From Natronomicrosphaera sp040876735 (GTDB lineage: Bacteria; Planctomycetota; Phycisphaerae; Phycisphaerales; Phycisphaeraceae), in assembly GCA_040876735.1 (NCBI GenBank), contig JBBDPC010000118.1, forward strand, positions 13,752-77,751: a stretch of 64,000 bases of DNA, read 5' to 3'. The number at the start of each line of letters is the position of its first letter. Within the stretch, counting starts at the first letter, position 1. Position numbers and translations under genes: made by a program. The notes beneath the pieces were generated by a model. That model was given only the letters and a program-made list of their open reading frames with translations, was not told the origin of the DNA and searched no databases. Shown one piece after another: positions 36,760-45,622 of this stretch.

Positions 36760-39168
36760 TCACCGTTGCAGTTCGATCACGAAGATCGGCTGCTCCGTGT
36801 CATTGGGTACGTGCAGGACACCGTTTTCGACGACCCCCGAGCCGATCGGCTGAAGGTGCCAGTCATAGAAGGTATAGCGCATGCCATCAATTGCCGGGGC
36901 TTCAATGGTGCCAGCGACGCGGGCGTGCAAGACCGGCAACTCGCCGCGCTGCGTGGGCTGCTCGTCGTTGCCTATCGCAAAGCCGCTGTTGAAGCTGGTG
37001 CTCACCAGCGACAGCGACACGTGCTGCGCCTCGCTCAACGGTTGACCATCGTGGCTGTGCAAGGCGAAGGCGATGTACTTGTGATCGGCTTCAATCGGCT
37101 CATAGATGCCTTCGTCGTTGGCGATGTGCACGTCGCGCAGCGTCACGTCGCCGGCGTCGAAGCGGAGCGTGTCGCCGACGTTGCTCATCAAGCCGGCGAA
37201 GGCTGCCGCCCCCGGGGCGTCGAAGCGGAGGATCCCCGCTTCCCAGTCGAAGGTGATCTGGTCGGTGGGCTGGTAGGGGTTGTGGGTCTTGCGGTCTTCG
37301 TAGGTCACCTGCGGGCCGACGACCGTGCTGGTGGGCAGGTTCGGATCGATCCAGAGGCGGACGCCGTGCTCGTAGACCGTGCCGAGCATGTTCATGCCCA
37401 GCGTGCCGTAGCTGCGGCCGTAGGGCATGGAGTCGGGATCGTAGAGTTTGTCGCGGCCGTACATGAACACGGTCGGATGCTCCGTCGGCTCCAGCAGGCG
37501 GTTGCGGAACAGGTGGCCGGCGGCGCGGAGTGTGGCGCTTTGCACCTGGTCGTAGGTGTAGTGGTAGCCCTGCGGGTGGCCGCCGGTGGTGATGTCCATC
37601 GGCCGCTCGAAGGGGCGCTCGGTGCTGGCGATGGCGTCCAGCGAGCCGTCGCCGAAGTAGTGCCAGCAGACCCAGTCCCAGTCCTGGATGCTCGCCAGCG
37701 CCGCGAGGCGCAGCGGGAAGTCGGCGCGGTACTTCGCCGGCTGCTGGATCTGCGTCTCGTAGACCAGGTACGGCATGCCCGGGGCCTTGTTGTGCTCCAG
37801 CCACGGCACGCCCTGCGCGATGCCCGGGGGCTTGAGCAGCCAGTTGATCCAGCGGTTCTCGTTCGGCTCCACCGCCATCGCCTCCAGTTCCGCCAGCATC
37901 CGGCCCAACTCGTCCTCGGCCTCGTCGACGCGGTCCCAGCGGTCGTTGCCCATGCCGTTGATGTACGCGTCGTGCGCAACCGCGTCGGCGTGCTGGTGCA
38001 GGTACTGCTCCTGGATGCGGTAGCCGATGCCGGTGTCATAGATCATCGGGCTCAGGCGGGTGCTGCGGCCCAGCGGCTTGATCGCCGCCGCTTCCCGCTG
38101 CTTGTGCGTCACGATCAGGCCGGTGAAGAATTCCAGCACGTCGCGCCCGCGCTGCTCGGCGAAGTCGTCGCGGCTGTATGCCTGTTCCAGTGCTTCGAGC
38201 GCCGCCACGGCATGGGCGCCGGCGTCGTTGATCGACACCTGGGCATCGGTCGTGCCGGTCATCGGGGCCAGCAGCACCGTCTCCTGTGCCAGCGACTCGC
38301 CCGGGAGCAGGCCGTCCCACGCGGCGGCGAGCGCTGCATCGTCGCTATACTTGTCGCGGAGGAAGCCGTTCCAGCGGGCGATGAGCTGGTTGCGGAAAAA
38401 CGCCGGCAGGTTCTGCCAACTGCCGCCGACCATCCGGCTGACCCACCACTCCTCGTTGGACAACTCCCAGATGCCCAGCGTCGGATCGTCAGCCCAGCGC
38501 AGGCCGGTGTAGGGGTTGTACTGGTTGGCGGCGGTCTGCATCCGTTCGATGGCCAGGGCTTCCAGACGTTCGTCCCAGATGCGGGCCGGGTTGTTGCGCA
38601 GGTTCATCGCGCCGCCGGCGTCCTCGATGGCGGCCTGCCACGCGGCGACGGTGTCAGGGTCGTCGATCACGTCCACGTCTTCAGGCCGGGCCTGGCCCAC
38701 GGCGTTGAGCCCCGCCATCCAGATGCGAAAGCCCCGCTGGCCGGCGCGGGCGATGAAGTAGTTGGCACTGTCCATGCCCGAGCCGTCGCCGGGCGTGAAG
38801 CGGGCGTCGGGATCGGAAAAGCCGGCCCACAAGCGCATGGCATTGAAGCCCAGATCTTCGAAACGGTCCAGCAGCAGGTCGGTGCCTTCACGCTGCAGCC
38901 GGACCTTTTCCGCCACCTGCTCGGGGCTGTCGCCGTCCTGAACGCCGCTGCTCGGATACAGCTTGCCGATCACCGCCCAGTAGCGCTGCCGCTGGCCGTC
39001 GGACCAGAGTTGGCCGTCCTGGACGACGAGATAGTCACGCTCGGGAATGCTGGCCGGGTCGACCGGCTCGGGCTTGGGCTCAATGGTCTGGGCAGCACAA
39101 TGGAGTGAACCGACGGTCAAGGCGAGAGTGACGAGGATCGATGCATAAATCATCTGCAACTTGAGCAT
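36760..39168 (-). CDS. Secreted clan-A glycoside hydrolase (GH5/GH42-like)
   Basis: 802 aa from ATG 39168 (AAGGGA upstream), with a signal peptide (about 1-25, SLHCAA). The barrel (about 60-560) has Glu239 in GIWELSNEEWW as acid/base and Glu471 in YLVYETQIQQP as nucleophile, the paired Glu pattern of clan GH-A. FNAMRLWAGFSDPD and DWVCWHYFGDG are further barrel strands. A C-terminal beta-sandwich (about 620-800) may bind sugar. I cannot fix the GH family; a GH5-like or beta-galactosidase-like family is possible. It is 40 nt downstream of the LamG/beta-helix gene, so the two are co-transcribed and likely co-induced through LacI-4. Confidence 0.8.
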   Translation of the reverse strand: MLKLQMIYASILVTLALTVGSLHCAAQTIEPKPEPVDPASIPERDYLVVQDGQLWSDGQRQRYWAVIGKLYPSSGVQDGDSPEQVAEKVRLQREGTDLLLDRFEDLGFNAMRLWAGFSDPDARFTPGDGSGMDSANYFIARAGQRGFRIWMAGLNAVGQARPEDVDVIDDPDTVAAWQAAIEDAGGAMNLRNNPARIWDERLEALAIERMQTAANQYNPYTGLRWADDPTLGIWELSNEEWWVSRMVGGSWQNLPAFFRNQLIARWNGFLRDKYSDDAALAAAWDGLLPGESLAQETVLLAPMTGTTDAQVSINDAGAHAVAALEALEQAYSRDDFAEQRGRDVLEFFTGLIVTHKQREAAAIKPLGRSTRLSPMIYDTGIGYRIQEQYLHQHADAVAHDAYINGMGNDRWDRVDEAEDELGRMLAELEAMAVEPNENRWINWLLKPPGIAQGVPWLEHNKAPGMPYLVYETQIQQPAKYRADFPLRLAALASIQDWDWVCWHYFGDGSLDAIASTERPFERPMDITTGGHPQGYHYTYDQVQSATLRAAGHLFRNRLLEPTEHPTVFMYGRDKLYDPDSMPYGRSYGTLGMNMLGTVYEHGVRLWIDPNLPTSTVVGPQVTYEDRKTHNPYQPTDQITFDWEAGILRFDAPGAAAFAGLMSNVGDTLRFDAGDVTLRDVHIANDEGIYEPIEADHKYIAFALHSHDGQPLSEAQHVSLSLVSTSFNSGFAIGNDEQPTQRGELPVLHARVAGTIEAPAIDGMRYTFYDWHLQPIGSGVVENGVLHVPNDTEQPIFVIELQR

Positions 39169-39208
39169 GGCGAATGTTCCCTTGTAGCGTAATGTCGGAA
39201 GGCGGCTG

Positions 39209-41743
39209 TTAGGGTGAAGATGATGGCAATGGAGACGAAGTATACAGATGCACGTGTCGGCGTGGTCCTTTCGAGTCGATCTCACGGTTGACCAACTCGC
39301 GTGTTACGTCGTTCTGTGTGTCGCGGAAGTAGATCCGATGATCGTGGGTGTAGGCGCTGGTGGAGAATATCATGCTCATGGCCGCATCGCCATTGAGCAC
39401 CAGCGGCATGTCCGGCGGCACCTGCGTGACGGGATAGAGGAACCCCCCGAGCACTTCAAGCCGGCCGGCGTTGCGGTTTTCGACGTGGGTGCTGGCATAC
39501 TCCGTCTTCAGGCCCAGGATCCACATGTCGCCGCCGTCATTGATGATCTCGGAGATGTCATGGCTTTCCGGATTCAGTTGCCTGCCCCAGAGCCGCTGTC
39601 CCGTCGCGAGGCGCCAGAGCGTTGACACGTTCTCCGCGAGTACGTCGCCCGCTCCTTCCCGGCCCTGATAAAGTTCCGGCCCACCATGCCGGAAGACCGC
39701 CCGCTGGCCGGTGACATGCTCAACGCCGCCGCTGTCGCCTTGGCGATCGATGTCAAGACGTTCGAAGATAACGGTGCTGTCGTCGCGGCCGGCGATGCGC
39801 ATCACCGGGCCTTCGTAGCCCTTGTGCGGGCCGATGGTCGACTTCATGCCAAGCACGTAGCGGACGCTGCCGCGCATGTCGACCGGCTGCCGCACGCGAG
39901 CCTGAAAGTTGGCAGGAAACAGGAGCGCTTCGGCGCCGGAGTCGATCGCCGCCTGAATCGCAGGCGCCCAATCGCCTTGGTCGACGTGGTCGGCGAAGTC
40001 CCGCACATCAACCCATTCAATATCCGCATCGTTCAGCGGAATGGTGGGTGTTGATTCGATCGGCAGATTCAACGATCGGGCTGGCGCGTCGAACAGGCTC
40101 TGCGGCTCGCCTGCAAGATAGTGCTCGACATGGGCGTCGCGCACCTCCCGATCGCCGTCGCGGATCACGACCGGGTATCCCGAGGCTTCAACATTACGGA
40201 CGAAAAGCGCGCCGTCGCTGGCGTTGGTGATCGCCGGCTGGTCCAGTTCCTCGGGGGCGTGCAATTGCGAGTCGAGGAGGATGACCATCCCCCACCCGCC
40301 GGTCTCGATCACGGGCACGGCGTTGTCACTGCGAAGGTTGCGGATGGACAGAACGTTGCCGTTGTTGGAGATCGCGATCTGCTGCTGATTCGCCAGTTCG
40401 ATGTTTTCGAACACAAGCGAGTACTCACCGGCCCGGGCGTAGATGCCCGTATCGAACCCGTCGATGCGGAGGTTTTTCATCAGCGTCGGGCCTGGCCAGT
40501 TGGTGGAGAAATCCAGCCCGCGATGCCCCGTCCCGTCGCCGGATCGGATGGTGACGTTTTCGATCGCGCCATGGTTGTTGGCGTGAAATGACAGCGCGAC
40601 CGCACCGGGGTTGCCCGTGCCGGTGTCGATGGTCAGGTCGAAGAGGTAGTTGCCGATGACGTTGCCGGCATTCCCCTTGCCTGTGCGGTTGCGCCACTGG
40701 TCCCAGCCCGTGTAAAGCAGGGCGTCAGGTGCGCCAGCGTCGCCAAAGCCCTCGGCGTCGTTTTTCAAACGAAGCACTGTTTTGTCCACCCCGGCCCCCT
40801 GCACGACCAGGAACCGTGTCCACGTCAACGGCTTGGAGATCAGATAGGTGCCCGGCGGGAAGTAAAGCGTTTCGTAGGCCGTCGGCACCCGGTTCTGCAG
40901 CTCGTTGAAGGCCCGCTGGATTGCGGCCGTGTCGTCATGCACGCCATCGCCGACCGCGCCGTAGCGCAGGCGAAGGTCGACGTAGCCGCTGGCTTGGGGA
41001 AGCGGTCCGTCCGTGGGTTTGAAGCTCACATCGTTGAGGTCATGCGGCGTCGCCCGTTGGAAGTGCCATGGCTCGAGCGATTCCGTCGTGAGCCGGGGAG
41101 GCGTGACGTGGCCGTGAAATGTCTGCTCGCCCTCGACGTCAGCCAGCCGCAACGCGCCCTGGCCAAAGCGGAGCGGCCGTTCCAGTTCGATGGTTTCCAG
41201 TTTCGTGTAGTCCAGCCAGGTCGTCACCGTCCGCGTGTCGTGGTTGTAGACGATGGCCAGGTGACGCCATTGTGGATCGCGCACATGGGTCCAGCCGTTG
41301 TACTGGTTGCGTGTCATCCGGCGGGTCTGCTGGTCCTGCGTCACCGCACCGGCCCACCAGTGGTAAGCATGGGGTCGCGGGCTGGCATACACCTGCAACG
41401 CCACCGCATCGTCCGTCGCCTGGTCTGTCGTGTAACGCAGCACAGGCGCCGCCGTCGCGTGCCCCGGAGGCGCAGGCAACGCGTCGTTGCGCACGAACAA
41501 TTCGAGCGTGAAACCCGTCGCTGCATCCGGCAAGTCCAGGCTCGGCCACTGCTCGGGCCACGTCGCCTCGCCGGGCCGGTCTCCGCCCAATGCCACCGCC
41601 GGATCGAACGGCTGCGACTGCCCGGTCAGGGGATCGTACAAGTACCGCTCGGGGCGTGGTTCGTCAGCTATTGCTCCGGCGAGGCCCCCGCCCACACCCA
41701 CGCAAAAAGCCACCGCACTCGCCATCGAAAACAGAGATCGCAT
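39209..41743 (-). CDS. Secreted LamG-like plus right-handed beta-helix protein
   Basis: 844 aa from ATG 41743 (AAGGAG 8 nt upstream), with a signal peptide (about 1-27, GGLAGAIA). Residues about 60-220 form a concanavalin/LamG-like domain (FTLELFVRNDA, RHLAIVYNHDTRTVTTWLD). From about 255 a pectate_lyase_3 helix begins (VDLRLRYGAVGDGVHDDTAAI), followed by LYFPPGTYLISKPL and YLFDLTIDTGTGNPGAVALS. The helix part is homologous to the protein at 27301, which lacks the LamG part. It is predicted to bind and possibly cleave an external glycan. It is divergent from LacI-4 with a palindromic operator between them and is followed by the clan-A glycosidase. Confidence 0.85.
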   Translation of the reverse strand: MRSLFSMASAVAFCVGVGGGLAGAIADEPRPERYLYDPLTGQSQPFDPAVALGGDRPGEATWPEQWPSLDLPDAATGFTLELFVRNDALPAPPGHATAAPVLRYTTDQATDDAVALQVYASPRPHAYHWWAGAVTQDQQTRRMTRNQYNGWTHVRDPQWRHLAIVYNHDTRTVTTWLDYTKLETIELERPLRFGQGALRLADVEGEQTFHGHVTPPRLTTESLEPWHFQRATPHDLNDVSFKPTDGPLPQASGYVDLRLRYGAVGDGVHDDTAAIQRAFNELQNRVPTAYETLYFPPGTYLISKPLTWTRFLVVQGAGVDKTVLRLKNDAEGFGDAGAPDALLYTGWDQWRNRTGKGNAGNVIGNYLFDLTIDTGTGNPGAVALSFHANNHGAIENVTIRSGDGTGHRGLDFSTNWPGPTLMKNLRIDGFDTGIYARAGEYSLVFENIELANQQQIAISNNGNVLSIRNLRSDNAVPVIETGGWGMVILLDSQLHAPEELDQPAITNASDGALFVRNVEASGYPVVIRDGDREVRDAHVEHYLAGEPQSLFDAPARSLNLPIESTPTIPLNDADIEWVDVRDFADHVDQGDWAPAIQAAIDSGAEALLFPANFQARVRQPVDMRGSVRYVLGMKSTIGPHKGYEGPVMRIAGRDDSTVIFERLDIDRQGDSGGVEHVTGQRAVFRHGGPELYQGREGAGDVLAENVSTLWRLATGQRLWGRQLNPESHDISEIINDGGDMWILGLKTEYASTHVENRNAGRLEVLGGFLYPVTQVPPDMPLVLNGDAAMSMIFSTSAYTHDHRIYFRDTQNDVTRELVNREIDSKGPRRHVHLYTSSPLPSSSP

Positions 41744-41823
41744 GCGAATCGCTCCTTGGGCCATGCCTGTTCATTCTGTCGCCCCCCCCAGGGCGTTTAT
41801 GCACGTGGTAAGCCGCTAATTTC

Positions 41824-41851
41824 TTGACAAGCTGAAATCGGATGATAATCT
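41824..41851 (+). promoter_or_regulatory. Possible LacI-4 promoter
   Basis: TTGACA at 41824-41829 is a perfect -35 box. TAATCT follows after 16 nt, or GATAAT after 14 nt, as an imperfect -10. It lies just upstream of the TGCAC palindrome and 50-80 nt before the LacI-4 ATG. No experimental support. Confidence 0.35.
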
Positions 41852-41865
41852 CATTAGTGCATCTT

Positions 41866-41877
41866 TGCACCAGTGCA
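41866..41877. promoter_or_regulatory. Putative LacI-4 operator, site 1
   Basis: TGCAC-CA-GTGCA, a perfect 5-bp inverted repeat, with an additional AGTGCA at 41856-41861 one and a half turns upstream. It lies between divergent LacI-4 and the LamG/beta-helix gene. The 13-mer TTGCACCAGTGCA recurs at 50600-50612 in front of the 50.4-kb operon, together with a second AGTGCA, which strongly suggests one regulator acting at both loci. Confidence 0.6.
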
Positions 41878-41901
41878 GTAAATTTTTCCCGGTCTCTTCT
41901 T

Positions 41902-42918
41902 ATGGCACTTCTTGAAGACATTGCGGAACAGATGGGGGTCAGCCGTCGCACGGTGGCCGCCGTCCTCAGTGGGCAGTCGCAGCCGGTCCGTTCCGCTGCG
42001 CAGCGTCGGGCCAGGCAGATCCGCGCCTTGGCCGACCAGATGGGTTACCGTCCCAATGCGGCGGCCCGGGCCATCTCCACCGGGCGCTTCCACCAGATCG
42101 GTCTGCTCGTGGGTACCGGCGCCAGCACCAGCACCGTGCCGTGGCGGCTGGAGCGGGCACTGACATCACAACTGGCCGAGCACGACCTGCAACTGGTGCT
42201 CGCCCGGCTCAGTGACCAGCAACTCACCGACCCGGACCTGATGCCCCGCATCCTCCGCGAACGCGCGGTCGACGGCCTGCTCATCGGCTACACCCATGCC
42301 GTCCCCCCGCCCATGATCGACCTGATCGAACGCCACCGCATCCCCGCCGTCTGGCTCAACATTCAGCGCGACCACGACTGCGTCTACCTCGACGACCGGG
42401 ATGCCGCCCGCCGAGCCGCGCAGCACCTGATCGACGCCGGCCGCCAGCGCATCGCTTACGTCGACTTCTCGCGCGGCCGATCCGAACTGGCCGACGCCCA
42501 CTACTCCCACCTCGCCCGTGAGGCCGGCTATCGCGACGCCATGCATCAGGCCGGCCGCGAACCGTGGGTGGTGCGGGGGGAAAAGAACCCGCATGCCCAC
42601 CAACGTCTGAACGAAGCCCGCCGCTTGCTTGAGCAAGCTGATCGGCCGGATGCCGTGCTTGGGTACAGCGAAGGGGCCGCCGCTCCGTTTCTGATCGCCG
42701 CGCTGCAGCAGGGCATCGCCGTGCAGGACGACCTGGCCCTGTTCACCTTCGCCGACGCGCCTCTGAACGTCGGTGGTGTCGACCTCCCCACCTTGCTGAC
42801 CGATCACGAGCGGATGGGGCGGGCTGCGGTGGACCTGCTGCTTCGCAAGATCGAACACCCGGAACAGGACTTGATGCCGATTGTTGTCCCGTTCAGCGAC
42901 GGCGACTTGAACGCATAG
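41902..42918 (+). CDS. LacI-family transcriptional regulator (LacI-4)
   Basis: 338 aa from ATG 41902; an in-frame start at 41842 would add 20 residues outside the family. MALLEDIAEQMGVSRRTVAAVLSG is a divergent helix-turn-helix (AAVLSG in place of SRVLNG), then GYRPNAAARAISTGR. The effector domain has VDGLLIGYTHAVPP, HDC-x3-DDRDAARRAAQHL and RIAYVDFSRG. It is divergent from the LamG/beta-helix gene and followed after 76 nt by a PEP-CTERM gene and a pseudopilin. The altered recognition helix fits its operator, which lacks the central CpG of the sites near LacI-1 and LacI-2. Confidence 0.92.
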   Translation: MALLEDIAEQMGVSRRTVAAVLSGQSQPVRSAAQRRARQIRALADQMGYRPNAAARAISTGRFHQIGLLVGTGASTSTVPWRLERALTSQLAEHDLQLVLARLSDQQLTDPDLMPRILRERAVDGLLIGYTHAVPPPMIDLIERHRIPAVWLNIQRDHDCVYLDDRDAARRAAQHLIDAGRQRIAYVDFSRGRSELADAHYSHLAREAGYRDAMHQAGREPWVVRGEKNPHAHQRLNEARRLLEQADRPDAVLGYSEGAAAPFLIAALQQGIAVQDDLALFTFADAPLNVGGVDLPTLLTDHERMGRAAVDLLLRKIEHPEQDLMPIVVPFSDGDLNA

Positions 42919-42924
42919 TGACCG

Positions 42925-42936
42925 AATCGTTTGAAA
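42925..42936. promoter_or_regulatory. Operator-like 12-mer shared with the LacI-1 site
   Basis: AATCGTTTGAAA, the reverse complement of TTTCAAACGATT, is identical over 12 bp to the core of the LacI-1 palindrome at 1054-1071. It lies 7 nt after the LacI-4 stop and just before a TTGACA box (42944-42949), ahead of the PEP-CTERM gene. Possible cross-regulation by LacI-1; could be chance. Confidence 0.35.
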
Positions 42937-42994
42937 GCTTTTCTTGACACGGGGCAGTTTTGCCTTTTTCCGTTTTCCCTATAGGAGGATTGAC

Positions 42995-44635
42995 ATGTTT
43001 ACCACACGTTCCAAGCACACCGCACGAACCGCGTATCGCCTGACCTCGGCCGTCGCCGTGGCCCTGGCTTTCGCAGGAACAAGCCAGGCCGATCTCATCG
43101 AGTGGGACGGCGAGCCCGATCCCGCCGGCTCGGTCGACAACACCGGCACCACGCAACTCTGGACCAACGGCGACAACTGGGTTGGTGACGCCGCCCCATC
43201 CAGCACCGATGACGTGCAGGTCAAGGAGTACGACGGTGACGGCCCCGGTGGCACAAACCCGGACGTCACCGTCGACCTCGACGGCGACAAGACGGTCAAC
43301 TCACTGGAACTCGGCAGCGGCGCCCGTAACACGCTGCAGCTTGGCACTACGCCCTCGGGTGAAACGCTCACGGTCACCAACGGCCAGGTCAACGTCACCA
43401 GCAAGGGCTCGACGAACATCAACAGCGACCTCGAACTCGGCGTCGGCGCCTCGATCCGCGACACGGCGAACATCGACAGCCAGACGATCAACGGCAACAT
43501 CAGCGGCATCGGGGGCGCTGCGGTCGACCTCCAGATCGGTTCCAGCGGCTCTCAGGACACCATCACCGTCAACGGCAACATCACCGCCAACAACCTGACC
43601 ATCGGCCTGGCTGGCGATGACGGCGGAGCACGGCTGAACGGGAACAACACCGTCACCGGAAACGTCACCGTGAACGGCGAACTCACCCTCGGTAGCGCCA
43701 ACGCGACCGGCGGCGCGGCTGGCACGGTCAACAGCGGGGGTCGCGTCACCTTCGCCGACGGAGCCCAGGGCAGCGACCTGAGCCTGTTCAGCTTCAGCAC
43801 CGGTTCGGTGCTGGAGATTGACGAGGATCCGGGCGCGAACACGGTGGCTCCGTTCATGGCGGCCGATTCTGCCATCACCGTCGGACGCACTTCGGTCGAC
43901 GGTGCGTTCGATGTGAACTTCGGCGGCAACTTGCGCGTCGATGGCGAAAGCTTCGGCGGCGGCGGCGATTACGACGGCGACCTCGTCCTTGACGACAGCG
44001 CCACCGGCGACAACGTGCTTTACCTCGAAAACCGCCGGCATCAGAGCGGCACGGCGACGTACGACGGCCTGATCAGCGATGGCGGGCAGGGCGATGCGAC
44101 CCTCGCCGTCCACCTCGTGGGCCAGGGCGGACGCATCGAACTGACCAACACCGGCAACAGCTTCTCCGGCAACTCGCCGGGCATCGTCATCACGCGCGGC
44201 ACGCTCGTGGTCAACGAGGCCGGCACCCTCGGCTCCGGCGACATCGAGGTCACCCCGGCCGATGAGGTCACCGCCATCCAGGAAGGCCCGGACGGCGAAC
44301 TCGATCGCTCGTTGACCGACAACGTCGCCAACCTCGAACTGAACGCGGCCGACCTGCTCAACGACGACATCACGCTGTTCCTGAACAGCGCCGTCGTCGA
44401 TGAAACGACCATTTATGGCACGGTGGATCTGAACTTCACCGGCACCGACACCATCGCCGGACTGGTGATCGACGGCGTCGACCAGGGCCTTGGCACGTTT
44501 GATGCCTCGACGCACCCCGACTTCCTCGTCGGCGACGGCGCTCTTCAGGTGATCCCCGAGCCCGCCAGCCTCGCGATGCTGGCCGCCGGCGGCCTGCTGA
44601 TGCTTCGCCGCCGCAATGGCCGACAGTCGGCCTGA
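42995..44635 (+). CDS. PEP-CTERM protein with autotransporter-like repeats
   Basis: 546 aa from ATG 42995, behind AGGAGGA. A signal peptide (about 1-29, AGTSQA) is followed by a long Asn/Gly/Thr-rich beta-solenoid: NWVGDAAPSSTDDVQV, then strings of short NGNIS/NGNIT/NGNVT-type turns. Near residues 400-430, GIVITRGTLVVNEAGTLGSG is a passenger-associated repeat of autotransporters. The C-terminus has PEPASLAMLAAGGLLMLRRRNGRQSA. It is predicted to be exported and processed by exosortase at the surface. It is second in the LacI-4 cassette, 91 nt before the pseudopilin. Role unknown; adhesion to glycan or matrix structure is plausible. Confidence 0.9.
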   Translation: MFTTRSKHTARTAYRLTSAVAVALAFAGTSQADLIEWDGEPDPAGSVDNTGTTQLWTNGDNWVGDAAPSSTDDVQVKEYDGDGPGGTNPDVTVDLDGDKTVNSLELGSGARNTLQLGTTPSGETLTVTNGQVNVTSKGSTNINSDLELGVGASIRDTANIDSQTINGNISGIGGAAVDLQIGSSGSQDTITVNGNITANNLTIGLAGDDGGARLNGNNTVTGNVTVNGELTLGSANATGGAAGTVNSGGRVTFADGAQGSDLSLFSFSTGSVLEIDEDPGANTVAPFMAADSAITVGRTSVDGAFDVNFGGNLRVDGESFGGGGDYDGDLVLDDSATGDNVLYLENRRHQSGTATYDGLISDGGQGDATLAVHLVGQGGRIELTNTGNSFSGNSPGIVITRGTLVVNEAGTLGSGDIEVTPADEVTAIQEGPDGELDRSLTDNVANLELNAADLLNDDITLFLNSAVVDETTIYGTVDLNFTGTDTIAGLVIDGVDQGLGTFDASTHPDFLVGDGALQVIPEPASLAMLAAGGLLMLRRRNGRQSA

Positions 44636-44726
44636 TGCGAGCAACCGCTTTCCCCCGCGGACCGCTCACCGGCGATCCGCGGGCTTCGTCTCGCTTCGTT
44701 CTCCCCTTGTACAGGAGTGCTGAATC

Positions 44727-45443
44727 ATGTCTCGATCACAAACCCGTCGGGCATTCACGTTGATCGAACTGCTCGTGGTCATCAGCATCATTGCCCTGCT
44801 CATCGCCCTGCTGCTGCCGGCGCTGCAACAGGCGCGGGAGGTGGCGAGGCGCATGCAATGCGCCTCCAACCTCAGGCAGTTGAATATCGGGCATCATGCC
44901 TACGCGAACGATAACGACGATAGCTATGCGCCAAACTCACCGGTGTACGGTCAAGGTGGACACGAGCGAACAGTGCGCAATGATTATGGTTTCAATGATG
45001 GTGGCGGTGCACGCTGGGTCGGTCATGGTCTGCTCTGGGACGGCGGCTACTTCAGCGATCCGCGAGGCTTTTACGATCCGGGCTGGCATGGCAACGAGAA
45101 TCAGATATATGGGGGCTCGGCTGCGTGGCCGGAAGATGGCGACCCCGAGGACGAGAACGCCATCGTCAGCAGTTACTGGATTCGCAACACGATCGATCAG
45201 GACGGAGACTTTCGCACTGTGACCACACGTGACGGCTCGCACGTCGGGGCGTTGGTCGGCACCTTGGGTCGTGCCGACGAACGTCACAATGGTGAAGGCC
45301 ACAACGTTGCGTTCGCCGATGGCCACGCGCAGTGGCGCGGGGACCCGGAACGGCTGTACGAACTGCCGGAATATTCTTGGCCAGGTCATGCATCGATCGA
45401 GTTGTACTGGGTCGATGTGCTCGACAAGCCATGGGCCAACTGA
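44727..45443 (+). CDS. Type II secretion pseudopilin-like protein
   Basis: 238 aa. A short basic leader, then FTLIELLVVISIIALLIALL and QQAREVARRMQCASNLRQLN, give the prepilin signal and the N-terminal helix. The C-terminus carries GHNVAFADGHAQW. It is alignable from end to end with the pseudopilin at 6800 (GHGLLW, FYDPGWHG, GDPEDENAIVSSYWIRNTI, LDKPWAN), so the two are recent or constrained paralogues. The extra Asp/Glu-rich central part may bind calcium, as in other pseudopilins. Last gene of the LacI-4 cassette. Confidence 0.93.
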   Translation: MSRSQTRRAFTLIELLVVISIIALLIALLLPALQQAREVARRMQCASNLRQLNIGHHAYANDNDDSYAPNSPVYGQGGHERTVRNDYGFNDGGGARWVGHGLLWDGGYFSDPRGFYDPGWHGNENQIYGGSAAWPEDGDPEDENAIVSSYWIRNTIDQDGDFRTVTTRDGSHVGALVGTLGRADERHNGEGHNVAFADGHAQWRGDPERLYELPEYSWPGHASIELYWVDVLDKPWAN

Positions 45444-45491
45444 TAGCGCATTGCAGTCGATCGGGTGCGCCCTGATCGCATCCGATCAGAG

Positions 45492-45510
45492 CCGGCCTCT
45501 GTGAGGCCGG
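45492..45510. terminator. Perfect hairpin downstream of the pseudopilin
   Basis: CCGGCCTC-TGT-GAGGCCGG, 8-bp perfect stem with a 3-nt loop, 48 nt after the pseudopilin stop. No T-run. It may terminate from either side of the convergent pair or be another dispersed repeat. Confidence 0.4.
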
Positions 45511-45622
45511 GCCTGGGCTGCAGGCCGCGGGTCTGTCGTGGAGGCGTGGCGTGCGGTGCCCGCGACTGCGGCATGTCCCCCCCATGCCGCGTGTCAAAGA
45601 CTTGAGGGGCGGTGCATGTCAA

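Noticed and set aside
35824..39108. 1094-codon open frame on the plus strand
   Set aside because: It is antisense to the clan-A glycosidase and reductase genes and full of His/Arg/Val runs. Long antisense frames are common at this GC content; the minus-strand genes have clear motifs and ribosome sites.
42944..42994. Full sigma-70 promoter before the PEP-CTERM gene
   Set aside because: TTGACA is perfect but no -10 box follows at 16-18 nt.
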